DNA of 64,000 bases from Bombyx mori (taxonomy: Eukaryota; Arthropoda; Insecta; Lepidoptera; Bombycidae), in contig NC_085132.1 of NCBI RefSeq assembly GCF_030269925.1, positions 3,618,501-3,682,500 of the forward strand, read 5' to 3'. Position 1 is the stretch's first letter. The number at the start of each line of letters is the position of its first letter. The notes under the pieces are model-generated. The model saw nothing but the letters and a program-made list of their open reading frames with translations, was not told where the DNA came from and made no database searches. Position numbers and translations under genes: made by a program. Positions 37,046 through 49,755 of this stretch are shown piece after piece.

Positions 37046-37628
37046 TTTATATTAATTGTTTTTAGTTATAGTCACATAACTACTGTTCCAAAGTCAAACT
37101 AATTAAAATGATTAAGTGTTGTAACTGAAATAAATGAAAAAAAAGCTCGACTTCCGCTCCCGACACTTTATTCCACATTCGAAAACGTTAATTTAAGCGT
37201 CACGCAGTCATTTCGTTTGTTAGAATAAAATATAAAAATCTCCAGCTTGGTGGCAACGTACCCAAAGACCCAACAGCTGTTTATAGATGCGTCAATTTTA
37301 TCTTGGTCCCTTTGTAAGATGAAGTTGGAACTACGGTATATGAGCCGATGTATCTTTGTCATTTGGTGTTACTTATTTCTGGACATGGCGGGGCTAGTGT
37401 CGGTATGGGAATGACGGGTTCCACATCGGGACACGGTGAGTTTCCTTCGGATGACGTCATGTCCGATACTCCGGAGAAAAAGTATTCGGTTCGATTTCAT
37501 TAACTTATCAAATAAGTGCATCCGTGCTTTCTATGCACCTCATATCTGTTTCTTTAAAAATTTGGAACGTAAGATTGTCTTTCGGAAGAAATAGGTGACA
37601 GTTTGATATCATTCATTCACAATCATCA
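37046..37628. other. Unassigned stretch
   Basis: No gene recognised. A 64-codon - strand ORF at 37168-37362 has no family features. Confidence 0.3.
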
Positions 37629-37639
37629 TTGTCATAATT

Positions 37640-38076
37640 AATACGTGAGGCAAAAACTTTGTATCCCTTTTTACGAAAATTGCGCGGACGGAGGAGTATG
37701 AAATTTTCCACACTTATAGAGAATATAGAGAAGAAGTGCACAAGGCTAATATTTTTTTTAAATAATGCATAAAAGATACATTAAATTAATAAAAAAAACA
37801 TTACACACACTACATACCATATATTTGACGCACACACGCATGCATACTATTTACTGTCAAACTTTTGTTCTTGACGTCTGTTGTCAAATTGAGAATAGAA
37901 TATGGTTTATCTTTGTTAATATTTTTTATAGTGTATCATCTTGGCATCTTGTATGTATGTGTATATCATCTTGGCAAAATTTGTGATAGTAGAAGTATAA
38001 AATACAACCATAATGGTGTACAAACTTACAATTCCAATTAATTATAGTCGAATTTCGACTACTGCGGGACCTTTAG
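37640..38076. repeat. Dispersed repeat D, copy 2, with target duplication
   Basis: Same family as 14694-15063. TTGTCATAATT is present on both sides (37629-37639, 38077-38087), which defines a 437-bp unit. No terminal inverted repeats and no coding capacity. Confidence 0.8.
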
Positions 38077-38089
38077 TTGTCATAATTTC

Positions 38090-38800
38090 GTATTGAAGTC
38101 ATAAGACGCCTTGTTTACTCGTATCCACAATAAAGTCCGAATTTTTCTAACGAAATACGTATTTCACTCATGTTCACCAATAAATGAAGCCGTCAGCGCA
38201 AAAGTGGCCTAATCCACAATTCATATTCGTGCTTATGTATTGCAATTTATTTAAAACATAATAAATTTTGATGCAAAATCGGCCTATCCCTAGTTTCACC
38301 CATAGATAATAGATGCCTTTGTAAACATCATCATTTTAGCGCGTATTTTTTGCCTACGAAGTATTGTAAAGATAAATTCAAGCCTCGAACCTCATTATCT
38401 CCATACTAACTATGGTAAGCTTTGGCCACTTTTGCGCTGACGACCTCAAATTTCCCCACGAAAGAAAGAAATGGTGTAATAAAAATAAAACCCTCAAAAA
38501 ATATTGTTTACGTAATTGCTATATAATTGAAAGATTGATATTAACATCAGGTGGGCCGTGAGCTCGTTCATCCATTTAAACATTAATGTAAATTGATTCT
38601 CACGCGAGGACTTTGTTGTCGATTGTTTTAAGTTAAATTACTACCAAGACTATATCGCTCATATTTGGAGCAACAGTGACATAATTGCTAAAAAATGTGA
38701 AATTGATTTAATTATACCACAATGATTTTTTTTTCACTTACATATGGTTGGATTTCAAGCCTAGACTTCAAACTACAAAAGAAAAAATAATAGAGATATA
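38090..38800. other. Unassigned stretch
   Basis: AT-rich with no clear gene. A short Bm1 3'-like fragment (ACATCAGGTGGGCCGTGAGC) is at about 38545-38580. Confidence 0.35.
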
Positions 38801-38804
38801 TATT

Positions 38805-38925
38805 TTTTTTATTGCCCTTGTAGGCAGACGAGGATACGGCCCACCTGATGGTGAGTGGTTACCGTCGCCCATGGACTTCAGCAATGCCAGGGGCAGAGCC
38901 AAGCCGCTGCCTACCGCTTAATACT
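38805..38925 (-). mobile_element. LINE 3' tail (family C)
   Basis: TTATTGCCCTTGTAGGCAGA through GAGCCAAGCCGCTGCCTACC. Well preserved. Confidence 0.8.
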
Positions 38926-38929
38926 CCCC

Positions 38930-39380
38930 ACAAGAGATAGTCATTACCTGTCAGAAATATTTAGAATCTTCATTAGTATTACGAAAAAATCATAAAACTG
39001 GCGTAGTGTAAAATTTACAAATTCACAGTTGTGTCACAGTCGCTGCAAATGAGCGATACTATGTATAACGTGCTCTACATCCAGTTACCAATATATCAGC
39101 CGTATGAAGTATCACCATGACAACGTGATTCGGTTAATGAATACACAGGATCTATGTGACGTCATGAATCGCTCGCCGGAATACGGAGTGGGTCGCGAAA
39201 CAAGTGAACGACCGTACGTACAAATTTATGATGATTGTTTTCGCCTATATATACCAGTTTATACACGATAATATTGAGGTCAAACGCCATTGTGGCGTTG
39301 AATTCTTGAACGAATGAAAGCGCGTAATTTCCTATAAATGTTACTGTGACATGCGAAGGTAAATATGCTTTAAAATAAAT
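38930..39380. other. Non-repetitive stretch with a CRE-like site and TATA-like word
   Basis: TGACGTCA at about 39158 and CTATATATACC at about 39246 lie in a repeat-free patch between SINEs. This is a possible regulatory element. No transcript is evident. Confidence 0.2.
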
Positions 39381-39384
39381 TCAA

Positions 39385-39632
39385 TTTTTATTTTTTATTG
39401 CTTAGATGGTTGGACGAGCTCACGGCCCACCTGGTGTTAAGTGGTTACTGGAGCCCATAGACATCCACAGCGTAAATGCGCCACCCACCTTGAGATATAA
39501 GTTCTAAGGTCTCAGTATAGTTACAACGGCTGCCCCACCCTTCAAGCCGAAACGCATTACTGCTTCACGGCAGAAATAGGCAGGGTGGTGGTACTCACCC
39601 GCGCGGACTCACAAGATGTTCTACCACCGGTA
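39385..39632 (-). mobile_element. Bm1-type SINE
   Basis: Near complete: TTATTGCTTAGATGGTTGGA through CACAAGATGTTCTACCACCG. Confidence 0.85.
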
Positions 39633-39671
39633 AGTTTTACAGGCCAATTTTTTATGAAATTTATATGTAAC

Positions 39672-39808
39672 TATGCTTGAGACCTTAGAACTTATATCTC
39701 AAGGTGGGTGGTGAATTTACGTTGTGTTTATCTATGGGCTCTAGTAACCACTTAACACCAGATGGGCTGTGAGCTCGTTCACCCATCGAAGCAATAACAA
39801 AAAAAAAG
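39672..39808 (+). mobile_element. Bm1-type SINE 3' half, opposite orientation
   Basis: CTTGAGACCTTAGAACTTAT through CATCGAAGCAATAAC. It forms an inverted pair with the copy 40 bp to the left. Confidence 0.8.
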
Positions 39809-40467
39809 CAAAAACATTTGCTCGCGATATGTGATGTATTTTCTTCCTATGATACATGTTACTCTGGTATACATGACGGTGATTGTTCATTGACATTATA
39901 TATTTTATCATTATCATCACCGTTTACATAAGCAAAAACAGAAGATTTAAATTCACCATTAATCTCGTCTGTCTCTTGGGTAGTTTTCAGTTAGTTATAG
40001 AAATATCTAGTTTTTTATTTATTTAACATTTTAATACGAAACTCTTTTGAACTAAAATGATTGGAAATCTTGAAGTGTCAGTGATTCAACATTCGTAGAG
40101 CACATTGATAAAATGATTGAAAGTGATAATTCTATTTTGTCTATTTTGAAAAAAAAAATTTTTTAATGTTTTAAAATTCTCGAACCACAAATGCATAAAA
40201 TAGGCACATGACTGACATACTAATAATAATTCGGATATGAGTTATTATTTCATTAGTAATTAGTATGCCACGTTATGCCTATTCGTATCGCGAAAGGCTA
40301 AAAGCGATCTCTTCTCGACAATCAGAATTTTAAAAGAAAAACGTACTCATTGCTATTTCGGTAAAAATGGGCAGCTTGCACAATTCATTTCGGACTCAGC
40401 CTTATATCCGTGCTGTGAATCGAGAATAGCAATTAGCACCCAAACCCCATTTCCTTCGATCGATAAT

Positions 40468-40740
40468 GAAAAAAAAATTGTACTGTTATTACCTATAATT
40501 TTGATTTAGAGTATTAAAAATTGACCTCCGCATACTTAGCTAATGTTTTTAAGTACATATATGTAGTTAATTAATTTAACTATGCATTTAACCTTGGAAT
40601 AGTGAATGGGTATTAGTGTAAAATGAAGTACGTCCGTTTTGTTTTGTAAGGTTCTGAATTAAGTAACTAAAAAGAAAGATAAATAATCTGTGTGAAAAGA
40701 ATCGTAAATATCAAGAAATGCTTCTTTTTTAATTCGACGG
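40468..40740. repeat. Dispersed repeat G, copy 1
   Basis: Shares TACTGTTATTACCTATAATT, AATTTAACTATGCATTTAAC and GTACGTCCGTTTTGTTTTGT with 49505-49755. Confidence 0.7.
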
Positions 40741-41224
40741 TAGTTAGCCAAAATATTCAAATGTCTACGAATAAGACCTTAGTCGTCTACAAAAAACTGA
40801 AATATTCGAAACGTCCAAAGTAACAACGCAAAGAAATGCGAGATTAAACCGTAAAAGTAGTTTTAATTATGTCTACGTCTCGCGAAAACCGAATAAAATG
40901 CTGTAAAATAAAAATGCTTCTTATAAATTTTTTTTTAGAAAATGAAGAAAAAATAGAATGCACAATGGATCAAAGATATATCTATGCTTTGTCCTTTTTC
41001 CTTAATATATACATAAATAAAAACCAAGGGCTGTTCACGTTCCATAGTGTTCGTGAAACATGAAGAGAGTAAATTAAGTGTTACCTAATGCTTAACTCAA
41101 TAAATGAACAATATTTTCCGTTCACACTAAGTTATTAGGTAACTTGCGATTGGGCTCTGAAAACAGCATGCTCACCTCCTGTCTACGTATACAGGGTGTG
41201 TTTTATTCGCTATCCTTCGCTGCC

Positions 41225-41550
41225 CTCAACACGTGTTTACGGATCCTCCCGATCCATTAACGGTGCTTTCAGGTACCTCAAGCACCGGTCACCGACCCCG
41301 CCGAACTCGTTGCTTGCGAGGAAGGGCTCGACGAGTAACTCAACCCATAGACACAGCCCACTGAGTTTCTCGCCGGATCTTCTCAGTGGGTCGCGTTTCC
41401 GATCCGGTGGTAGATTCTGCGAAGCACTGCTCTTGCTAGGGCAAGTGCTAGCAGCACTCCCGTTTGAGCCCCGTGAGCTCACCTACACGTCAAGGAGAAT
41501 TGAATTGAAATAGCCTCTTAAGGCTATCAGCATAGGTAGGAAAAAAATAC
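41225..41550 (+). repeat. Family B repeat
   Basis: One of the best-preserved copies, from CCTCCCGATCCATTAACGGT through GTTTCTCGCCGGATCTTCTC to GGCTATCAGCATAGGTAGG and an A run. Confidence 0.85.
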
Positions 41551-41559
41551 TCTATACGT

Positions 41560-42300
41560 TGTATAGTTATTGTTTCCGTTTTTTTTCTCTGTATTTTATA
41601 TACTTCAAGTCTGGTAGGTATGAATAACCACATACGAAATTATCGGACTGGTATACAATCAACAATATGTTAACTTATTTTTGGCAACAAGTAAGGCTAA
41701 ACTAAAGTACCGATACCAAATAAGTTTCGTTACGACTTAGAGAATCAGAAAATACTATCATGTTAATTGTTGGCGCATACTCATTGTTATACGCTAAAAG
41801 TTTTGTAATAGTAATTACTAATAAATATTTTGTACTCAGTATTTAACAGGTAAACGGATACCATTAATAAAACAATCTAAATAGTAGTTATGACAGATGT
41901 GACATTTAGAAAAAAAGTCGTTTGATTCCCTTTTGTATAATTTACTAAGTTATGGCAATTACTTCTTCAAGTGTGGAAGTATTTCTATCAAAAACATGAC
42001 TTGATTGGCGTAACTCTGCGTCAGGGCCGTAACTAGAAGATATTTGCAGTAACCGTCTGTGAAATTAATTAATCAATTTAAGTCTGGTATTTTTATTGTT
42101 TAGATTAGTGGTGTCTTTAAAGTATCGTGGGTCAGGTTCGTTCATGCCTATGTAATAAGATTTTAGTGCTAAATCTTCAAAGAAATATATTTTGTTCAGT
42201 CTGGTACCAGTGGTAGTATCCCGTTCATACAATTCGCACTTTTGAAGTCCATCTGCATTCGTCATTGCCCAATATCCCGTATTTGCTATCGTAAATCTAA
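41560..42300. other. Unassigned stretch
   Basis: AT-rich, no gene or repeat recognised. Confidence 0.35.
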
Positions 42301-42311
42301 TATTGTAAAAC

Positions 42312-42570
42312 GGCCGTCTGGTGTAGTGGTAAGTGACATGGTCACTACATAAGGGGGTCGCGGGTTCGAATCCCGCCAAGGGAAGATATTTGTATGATAA
42401 ATATAAATGTATTTTCCAGGGTTATGGATTATATTAAATATATGTATGTGTATAATAAAAATCTTACATTTATTTCCGTTATCCGGTACCTGTAACACAA
42501 GTTCTTTACGAACTTATCACGGGACCAGTTAACGTGGCGTGATTGTTAGTAAAATATTCATTTATTATTA
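42312..42570 (+). mobile_element. tRNA-derived SINE
   Basis: An A box TGGTGTAGTGGT (42319-42330) and a B box GGTTCGAATCC (42363-42373) are spaced as in a tRNA gene, followed by an unrelated tail with TTATCACGGGACCAG. The acceptor-stem ends do not pair, so this is a SINE and not a tRNA. Confidence 0.75.
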
Positions 42571-42579
42571 TTACTGTAG

Positions 42580-43430
42580 TGTATAATGAAAACCAAACTT
42601 TTGTGTTTTTGTGTTCAAATCGAGGCTCGTGTTGAACTGTTATCACCGTAAATTAATGAAACCTAATTAAAAGAAGTGTACCTAATAAATAACATCGCGT
42701 GAGACTCGCCCACTTGGACGCAATTAGAGCGTCCTCTCTCCGATCCCAGTTCTACCCATAATTTACTGTTTCAACGAAACAAGAGCACCTAATTTACGGA
42801 AATTTGTTTGACACTAACCGACTACAATTTACGTAGGTAATTGACGAACTCACGTTATTAGAAAATTGCGGTCCGAATATCAATGTTCATAGTCCATTTT
42901 TGGGCTTGGTTCTTTATTGTGTTAACTACGCTGTTTCACGGAAGCCATTTTTGTCTCGTTTACATTGTTCGTGCGCTCTTGTGGCATGATACCCTCTAAA
43001 TGTGTTCTCATTAAACAGCAGTGGACGGTTTTATGTACGGAACGTTGATATCATGTTTTTTTTTGTTTTGTTTTAAGTTTGATGTTGTTTGTCATAGAGA
43101 TCATGTGGTAACTGATTTTTTTCCCGTACCTATTAAAAAGGTTTTAATGGTGAATACAAAAGTATTAATCTTTAAAATGGTAATTGATCAGAAAACTAAA
43201 AGAAGTTTTATTAATAATTCAGCTCGATAATCGATTTGAATCGCTCGATTAATTTGCAACCAGTGCTGTATTATTATCGATGCAGTTATACGTGTTGTCC
43301 CAGTGAATCAATACAAAACTTTTGTCAACAAAAGCTCAACAAGACAACAAAAACACACGCTGTCGGAACAATTCAGAGACCAAATGCAACTGCTGTAAAT
43401 GCCTTTTTGACACGTTTTAATTAGCTTAGT
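42580..43430. other. Unassigned stretch
   Basis: Includes two ORFs of 60-70 codons (43021-43230 and 43236-43424) without recognisable features. Otherwise nothing seen. Confidence 0.3.
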
Positions 43431-43435
43431 ATGTA

Positions 43436-43680
43436 CTGGTGGTAGGACCTCTTGTGAGTCCGCGCGGGTAGGTACCGCCACCCTGCCTATTTCTGCCGTG
43501 AAGCAGTAATGCGTTTCGGTTTGAAGAGTGGGGCAGCCGTTGTAACTATACTTGAGACCTTAGAACGGATATCTCAAGGTGTGTGGCGCATTTACGCTGT
43601 AGATGTCTATGGGCTCCAGTTACGACTTAACATCAGGTGGGCTGTGAGCTCGTTCACCCATCTAAGCAATAAAAAAAAAC
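43436..43680 (+). mobile_element. Bm1-type SINE
   Basis: Near complete: ACTGGTGGTAGGACCTCTTG through CATCTAAGCAATAAAAAAA. Confidence 0.87.
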
Positions 43681-43965
43681 TTATATAAGTTTGTTTGTAC
43701 GTAACGGATTTTTTTTATCGTAAATTTTACTGACTCAATTTAATTAGTTATTATTAACTAGAAAATTGGCACATCCATCAAAGGCCAGTTAACTGGGCCA
43801 GTTAGAATACCATAACTTTATAACTGCGCTCTGATATTCTGACTATATAGTAGCAACAGGGTAAAAAAAAATATGTTGACTGTACTATACAAACAATGAA
43901 CAAAAATAATCTTTATTAGATTTAGGTGCTTCAAATTGATACAAAAATGTTTGTGGTTACGTATT

Positions 43966-44090
43966 TTTTTTATTTATTGCCTTGATGGATGATGGACTTA
44001 CAGCTCATTTGATTAATAGCGGTTACCGGAGCCCTGAAAAATTATAACAGGGACACCGCCGTCTACCGTCTCTGAAAATGATGAGGTGGA
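43966..44090 (-). mobile_element. Diverged Bm1-related SINE fragment
   Basis: TTTATTTATTGCCTTGATGG, GCGGTTACCGGAGCC and GACACCGCCGTC match the 3' part of the family only loosely. Confidence 0.45.
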
Positions 44091-44103
44091 AATCTTAATT
44101 GTA

Positions 44104-44225
44104 TTTTTTTGTTTTTATTGCCCTTGTAGGCAGACGAGCATACGCCCCAACTGATAGTGAGTGGTTATTGTCGCCCGTGGACTTCAGCAATGCCACAGGC
44201 AGAGCCAAACCGCTGCCTACCGTTA
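44104..44225 (-). mobile_element. LINE 3' tail (family C)
   Basis: TTATTGCCCTTGTAGGCAGA through GCCAAACCGCTGCCTACCG. Confidence 0.8.
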
Positions 44226-44604
44226 AAAATGGCTATAATACTCAGAAAACTCGACTTCTGAACGCTGCCTATTGTCCGGGCAATCGCGTAATCGCCGGCC
44301 TTAATTAACTTATGACATTCACGGGAAGAGCAGTGGTGCCATTTTAGGATATATTAACGAGTTTAGATAACTTCAGAACATGCCTAATGGAATAACTATA
44401 AGCTAAACAACAATAGATATTATAGTGAGATGACTAATGCGACATGATCATCGTTAGAGTATTCCGTAACTCAACTCAGCCAAGTTTTGATTCAAGATGA
44501 AAGTCCGGAACGCGTTAATAGGCTTGGACTTGCGAAACATTCGCTTGATTGGCGCAGTACACACAGGGCCGTACGCGCGGGTAGTCATAATATTATTATT
44601 ATTT

Positions 44605-44850
44605 TTTTATTTTATTGCTTAGATGAGTGGACGAGCTTACATACCACCTGGTCTTAAGTGGTTACTGGAGCCCATAGACATCTACAACGTAAATGCGCCA
44701 CGCACCTTGAGATATAAATTCTAAGATCTCAGTATAGTTACAACGGCTGCCGCACCCTTCAAACCGAAACGCATTACTGCTTCACGGCTGAAATAGGCAG
44801 GGAGGTGGTACCCACTCGTGCGGACTCACAAGAGGTCCTACCACCAGTAA
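44605..44850 (-). mobile_element. Bm1-type SINE
   Basis: Near complete: TTATTGCTTAGATGAGTGGA through AAGAGGTCCTACCACCAGTA. Confidence 0.87.
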
Positions 44851-44894
44851 TATATTAAGTTTATTAAAGTTCGGTACGAAATGTTTCTGTAAAC

Positions 44895-45142
44895 GTATGT
44901 TTATTCCAGTCTGTTTGTAATATTAAATAAGCGCTTTTTACTATATGCATCAAAAATGTTTTCGTCTGTCTGTTTGTGCCGGTTAATCTCTGGAACGTCT
45001 GGACCAATTTTGACGGGGCTTTGACTGATAGATAGCTGATAATATAAGGAGTAACTTAGGCTACTTTTCAGACTAACTTCGCTCCGCGGCGTCACTCGCG
45101 GTACGACAATAACCGCGGGTAACATCTCGGGACTCAGCTAGT
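44895..45142 (+). repeat. CTAGT-ended dispersed repeat F, copy 2
   Basis: Related to 33222-33512 (GGTTAATCTCTGGAACGTCT, CGGTACGACAATAACCGCGG), ending GGGACTCAGCTAGT. Confidence 0.55.
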
Positions 45143-45149
45143 TTGTTAA

Positions 45150-46740
45150 TAAAAATCTACTGTTGTACTTTGAATGTGTAAAAACTATAGATAGAGTAAA
45201 AAAGACAGATTGCATTACATAAAGTTTGTGTTTTGTATGGTAGAGCTATGAAGCACCGTCTTGTATAAGGGGCAGAGTGTCCACCTGGAAACAGTAAGTT
45301 ATTGTCGGAAGACTCACCGAAATAGCGCTAGTGTAGGAAGTGGAAATTATATGAATATAGCGTGTTTTCAAATGGAGTGAAGTGTGCTGGGTTGATGTAA
45401 AGTGAGGTAGTTTATGGCGCTGTTTTTAAAATCTTTCCACTTGCTACTGTGGCGCCACCTTAATTGTTTCATTTTCATCGGACACTTTTTAAAACACTAA
45501 GATAGTGCTGCTCACTTCTACCATCCATAGTGTTTTGTCTGGAAGTGGGAACACAAAATTAAAAAAATATTAATATTTTTATTTCACTTATACGAGTAGT
45601 TCATACTGTTGCGTATGTTACTTTATTCGGCTCTTTTATTCAAAAACGTCTTATTTAAATAATAATTCACTACAATCTGTGTGTTACTCAAATAACGGAT
45701 ATTATACTACATACAATAGCATTGCCCTTATGTCGACATAAAATCAGGCCAAATGAAATCAGCGAATATTCATTCGGTAGACTTATCGAGATGTTCGTGG
45801 TCAAATAAATAAAACTGCCCGCTAAAATGGCCCTATATTGACCAATAATTGTCCACGATGAATAAACTTGGGCCAAAAAATTTGGAATGCCCATCAATCA
45901 AGAAAGTCGGCGCAAGACTTGATGAACCTTGCTGTATTTAGTAATCTCTCAAAGGACATCTTTATATATCCTTGTTAAGGTTCATTCTCAACTATGGGTG
46001 GCTAGGAGGATATATTACTAAAGTTTTATGGAGATGTTTCAGTCGTGCAAGGTATTTCGATAATTTGAAACCTCCCACGCCACTGAATACCCTGGTTACG
46101 GTACTGGTATCCTGGTACTCTGCTCATTGGCCAGCAGCCAATCCTCGCCAATACATACATCATGATGGGTAAACAAAGATTAAAAACATTGTTACGGAAA
46201 TAAATTGCGTTCATTGATCTTACACCTAGATTGTTGTACTACGGATTTTTACGACCGACTCGAGATGAGTTTGTGTGGGATCTTCAAATTAAGTATTACA
46301 TCTTCTTTGAAATACATATACAATTGATATGTAATCTGAAATTAAGGACTTAGTTTGTATAAAAAAAAATCAATGATTATAATGACTGCAGATCACAGAT
46401 TTATATAGTTTAAAATTAAAATAAAATATCATTTATGGACTACGAAAACAATTCATGATTTTTAATAAAGCAATTATTTAATGTCTGAATTATTTCCTCC
46501 GATGGCACTCTAAAAAAATTTTAGATATCTTACTATGATACATTAGAACAAATTAAAATTGAAATCGCAGTGCGCTCTAAAGGATCAGAAGTCTGGTATA
46601 CTTGTATTCAGTGATGTGATTATGCCGATCTTCAAATCCCACAGACAGTTATCATTTTTTCTATTTAAATGCGTACTCTTAAATTACTTCCACGATGAAA
46701 AGATAACTTTGTGTAATATAAAATCGAAAGCCCTAATATT
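45150..46740. other. Unassigned stretch
   Basis: No gene recognised. ORFs of 60-70 codons on both strands (for example 45688-45897 and 46026-46214) have no supporting features. Confidence 0.3.
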
Positions 46741-46748
46741 TGCGTAAT

Positions 46749-46975
46749 TACTGGTGGCAATGTCTTTGTAATCGTGTACCAACATCCTGTCTACCTCTGC
46801 TGTGGTCCAAACGCTGATGCGGTCCGATTTAAAGGTTGAAACAGCCGTTCTTCATGAGCCCAGGAAACAACTAGAAACCAATACCTTATATCTTGATTTA
46901 ATAGCGATATTTCCATCATATCTATCGGTTCCGGTAACCACTTAAAGCCAGGTGGGCCTTCACTCATCACTCATT
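46749..46975 (+). mobile_element. Strongly diverged Bm1-type SINE
   Basis: ACTGGTGGCAATGTC at the start, GGTTGAAACAGCCGT in the middle and GGTTCCGGTAACCACTTAAA with CCAGGTGGGCC at the end retain the order of the family. Confidence 0.5.
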
Positions 46976-47479
46976 AAATTTTATTTGCTTCTCAGTTTTA
47001 TCTTTTGTTTGTGTAGCAATAACCCATTTTACCGGCTTGTTTAGTCTGCATAGAAGTATAGGTTGAAAGAAATATATGCATGTATTTATATGTAATATGT
47101 TTATGCATATACATATTTATATGTAATATGTTTGCACTCTTTAAACGCGATGAGCACGCTTAACGAATCGATCTTGATTGCATATTGCATTACATTGCAT
47201 TTGCATACACAGAAGTTATTGAGCTGGAGTGTGGGAAAACGATAGTGTTGATTTATATGCATTAAATTTAATTTATAATGCGCTAAAACTTATTATAAAA
47301 CAAGGTCGGTATTTCGAGTGTAATTTTAGACGGAACCCATAAAGCGTAATTGTCGATTACCTTCAAGACAAGAGGTCAATGTTTTAATTGATTAGAATAA
47401 CATATTTCACAGCCTTTTTAAAAAAATTGAAACAAATGGCAGACAATCCAAATCGATTGCTTTAGAAATTAAGAACTGT

Positions 47480-47745
47480 TAATTCGCCTTGCTGTCCAGT
47501 GAATGCACAGCCCGCTGGGTTTCTCGCCGGATCTTCTCCGAAGGTCGTGATTCCGATTCGGCGGTAGATTCTGCAAAGCGCTGCTCTTGCTTGCTCCTGT
47601 AAGCACACTCTCCCAGATTGAGTCTGTTAGATAACTTACCAGACATAGCGTAACTGGAATAGCCTCTTAGACTGAGCCCGGAAGCTGAACTACCCATCCG
47701 CGCATCGGAATACGGAATAGCTCCTTAGAAAAAAGTTATAGGCAT
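47480..47745 (+). repeat. Family B repeat, diverged
   Basis: GTTTCTCGCCGGATCTTCTC and GGCGGTAGATTCTGCAAAGC. The opposite strand shows the frame STAESESRPSEKIRRETQ, parallel to the coding-like frame at 34450-34618. Confidence 0.7.
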
Positions 47746-47975
47746 AGCTTAACGAAGCGAGCAAAACTAGTTTCAATTGATAAATACGTTAGATCGATAT
47801 TTGATCTTCCCGTTTTTATTTCTGTTTCTATCACGCAAAGGGGCTCGTTTAGGCAGTTACCTTCCGGACCTGTTAATTGTTGCATCGCTAAAAGACTCGC
47901 GAAAATCTACGTGACGATAATTGAACGTTAATTTTGTTCACCTCCATTATATTCCGTACGAAAAACACGATAGCA

Positions 47976-48168
47976 TTTTTTTTATTTATTGCTTAGATGG
48001 GTGGACGATCTTAACGGCCCAAGTGGTGTTGAGTGCTTACCGGAGCCCATGGACAACAACAACCTTTAACACATCAGTTTTAAGTCGCAGTTTTTATAGC
48101 ACAACGGCTGCTACACCCGTCAAAACAAAACTCGTTACTGCTTCACGGCAGAAATAGGCAGGGTGGTG
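47976..48168 (-). mobile_element. Bm1-type SINE, diverged
   Basis: TTTATTGCTTAGATGGGTGG through TACTGCTTCACGGCAGAAAT and GGCAGGGTGGTGG. Confidence 0.7.
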
Positions 48169-48274
48169 GTCTTATATGTATTCTTGACCTTTATTTCCAC
48201 CGCAAGGCAACAACGCGTTCCGATTTTAAAATTGGCACACTGGGTGGTGACGTGCAACTTATGACTATGCTCTT

Positions 48275-48500
48275 GAAGCATCGGTCATCTTACTCTTCGA
48301 TTACGACGAAGAGTTCCATGAGTGAATTAACCCGTAGACTCAGACTCAGTGGGTCGCGATTCCGATCCAGTAGTAGATTCAGCGAAGCACTGCTCTTGCT
48401 AGGGCTAGTATTAGCAGTTCTCTTAGGTTGAGCCTGTGAGCTTACCTACCGGTCCGCGTGAAGTTTGAATAGCCCGTAATGAATGATTAGGTAGGGAAAT
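48275..48500 (+). repeat. Family B repeat
   Basis: CAGTGGGTCGCGATTCCGAT, GCGAAGCACTGCTCTTGCTA and GTTTGAATAGCCCG. Confidence 0.7.
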
Positions 48501-48509
48501 TAAGTAAAA

Positions 48510-49300
48510 ACTGTAACTCGTCTTGTTCCCAATAATAATACCCTTCACAATAAATAATCTTAATTCGCTTATTCGAAGCCTACGTTCTTACCCACTGATT
48601 TTTACATTTAACTTGAACTTGAAGTAAGCGAACGTTAATCCGGTTGCTGTTGTTACGTATTAAATATTAGAACAACCTTGTCTACATGCACACACAGTAT
48701 TTAGAAGTATCTACACACATATATATTTTATGGAGGTTCTATGTAATTTTAATAAAGTTTGGTTATGCTATATTATAATATTTGTATGCCTATTGGCATA
48801 GAATTTAGACGTAACCATATTGTACCAACGAAGTAGATTTAAAGCATAAAACAATATTTTGGATGCAAATAAAATGTAATTGTAAACTACTCGTATATGT
48901 CACCATTTTAGAGTCAAATACTGAGACTTCGTTGAGAGGATTGTTTGTAATTAAATTTACAGTTGAATGTGATGTTAACAAAACTTGAAAGGACCAACAA
49001 AATGTCTCCTTTCTAAATATAAACCAGACGAAATGTAAAATGGACCGATTCTAATTCGGTGCGTGCGCGCCTAACGGGCCGTGTGTGTGTGTTGCCGCAT
49101 GCAAAAAACATTCGGATGTTTGGAAGTTTTTCACTTAAGCGGGTGATATTGATGATAGAGATTATATATAGATATATGTGTAAATTTTATATTATTATCA
49201 TGATATAAAATTGTGTACGTTATTTGTGTGATTATATATATATACCGTGTATGTGTTTGTATATTGTATAATGTAGTTTGGTTGTTTCACATTAAGTTAT
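48510..49300. other. Unassigned stretch
   Basis: AT-rich with (TA)n and (TG)n patches. No gene recognised. Confidence 0.35.
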
Positions 49301-49324
49301 GCACCTACCACAGGATTCTGTACC

Positions 49325-49408
49325 CTTGGTTGACTGGTAGAGAATGCCTCAGGCATTAAGTCCGCCATTGTACTTATGTGCATTAAGTTGAATAAATAAA
49401 TAAATAAA
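49325..49408 (+). mobile_element. LINE 3' tail with TAAA repeats
   Basis: GTAGAGAATGCCTCAGGCAT, TAAGTCCGCCATTGTACTT and a (AATA)n run. It is the same family as 29462-29545. Confidence 0.65.
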
Positions 49409-49452
49409 TATTGTTCGGTATATTGACGCTTCGAATGTTATCCTTTGGAGCG

Positions 49453-49503
49453 TTTTTTTTTTATTGCTCTTGTAGGCAGACGAGCATACAGCCCACCTGA
49501 TGT
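49453..49503 (-). mobile_element. LINE 3' tail fragment (family C)
   Basis: TTATTGCTCTTGTAGGCAGA through CAGCCCACCTGATG, then abruptly joined to repeat G. Confidence 0.7.
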
Positions 49504-49504
49504 G

Positions 49505-49755
49505 CTGAAAAAAAGTGCTGTTATTACCTACAATTTTGATCTAGAGGATTAAAAATTGACCTCCACATACTGTTTTTAAGTATATGTAGTTAATTAATTT
49601 AACTATGCATTTAACCTTGGAATAGTGAATGGGCTTAAGTTTAAAATGTAGTACGTCCGTTTTGTTTTGTAAGCTTCTGAATTGATTATAAAGAAAGATA
49701 AATATAATCTGTGTGAAAAGAATAGTAAATATCAAGAAATCCTTTTTTTTGTAAT
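49505..49755. repeat. Dispersed repeat G, copy 2
   Basis: Relative of 40468-40740 with a small internal deletion. It lies between two family C LINE tails. Confidence 0.7.

Noticed and set aside
42312..42373. A tRNA gene
   Set aside because: A and B boxes are present but the acceptor stem does not pair and a SINE tail follows. It is a tRNA-derived SINE.
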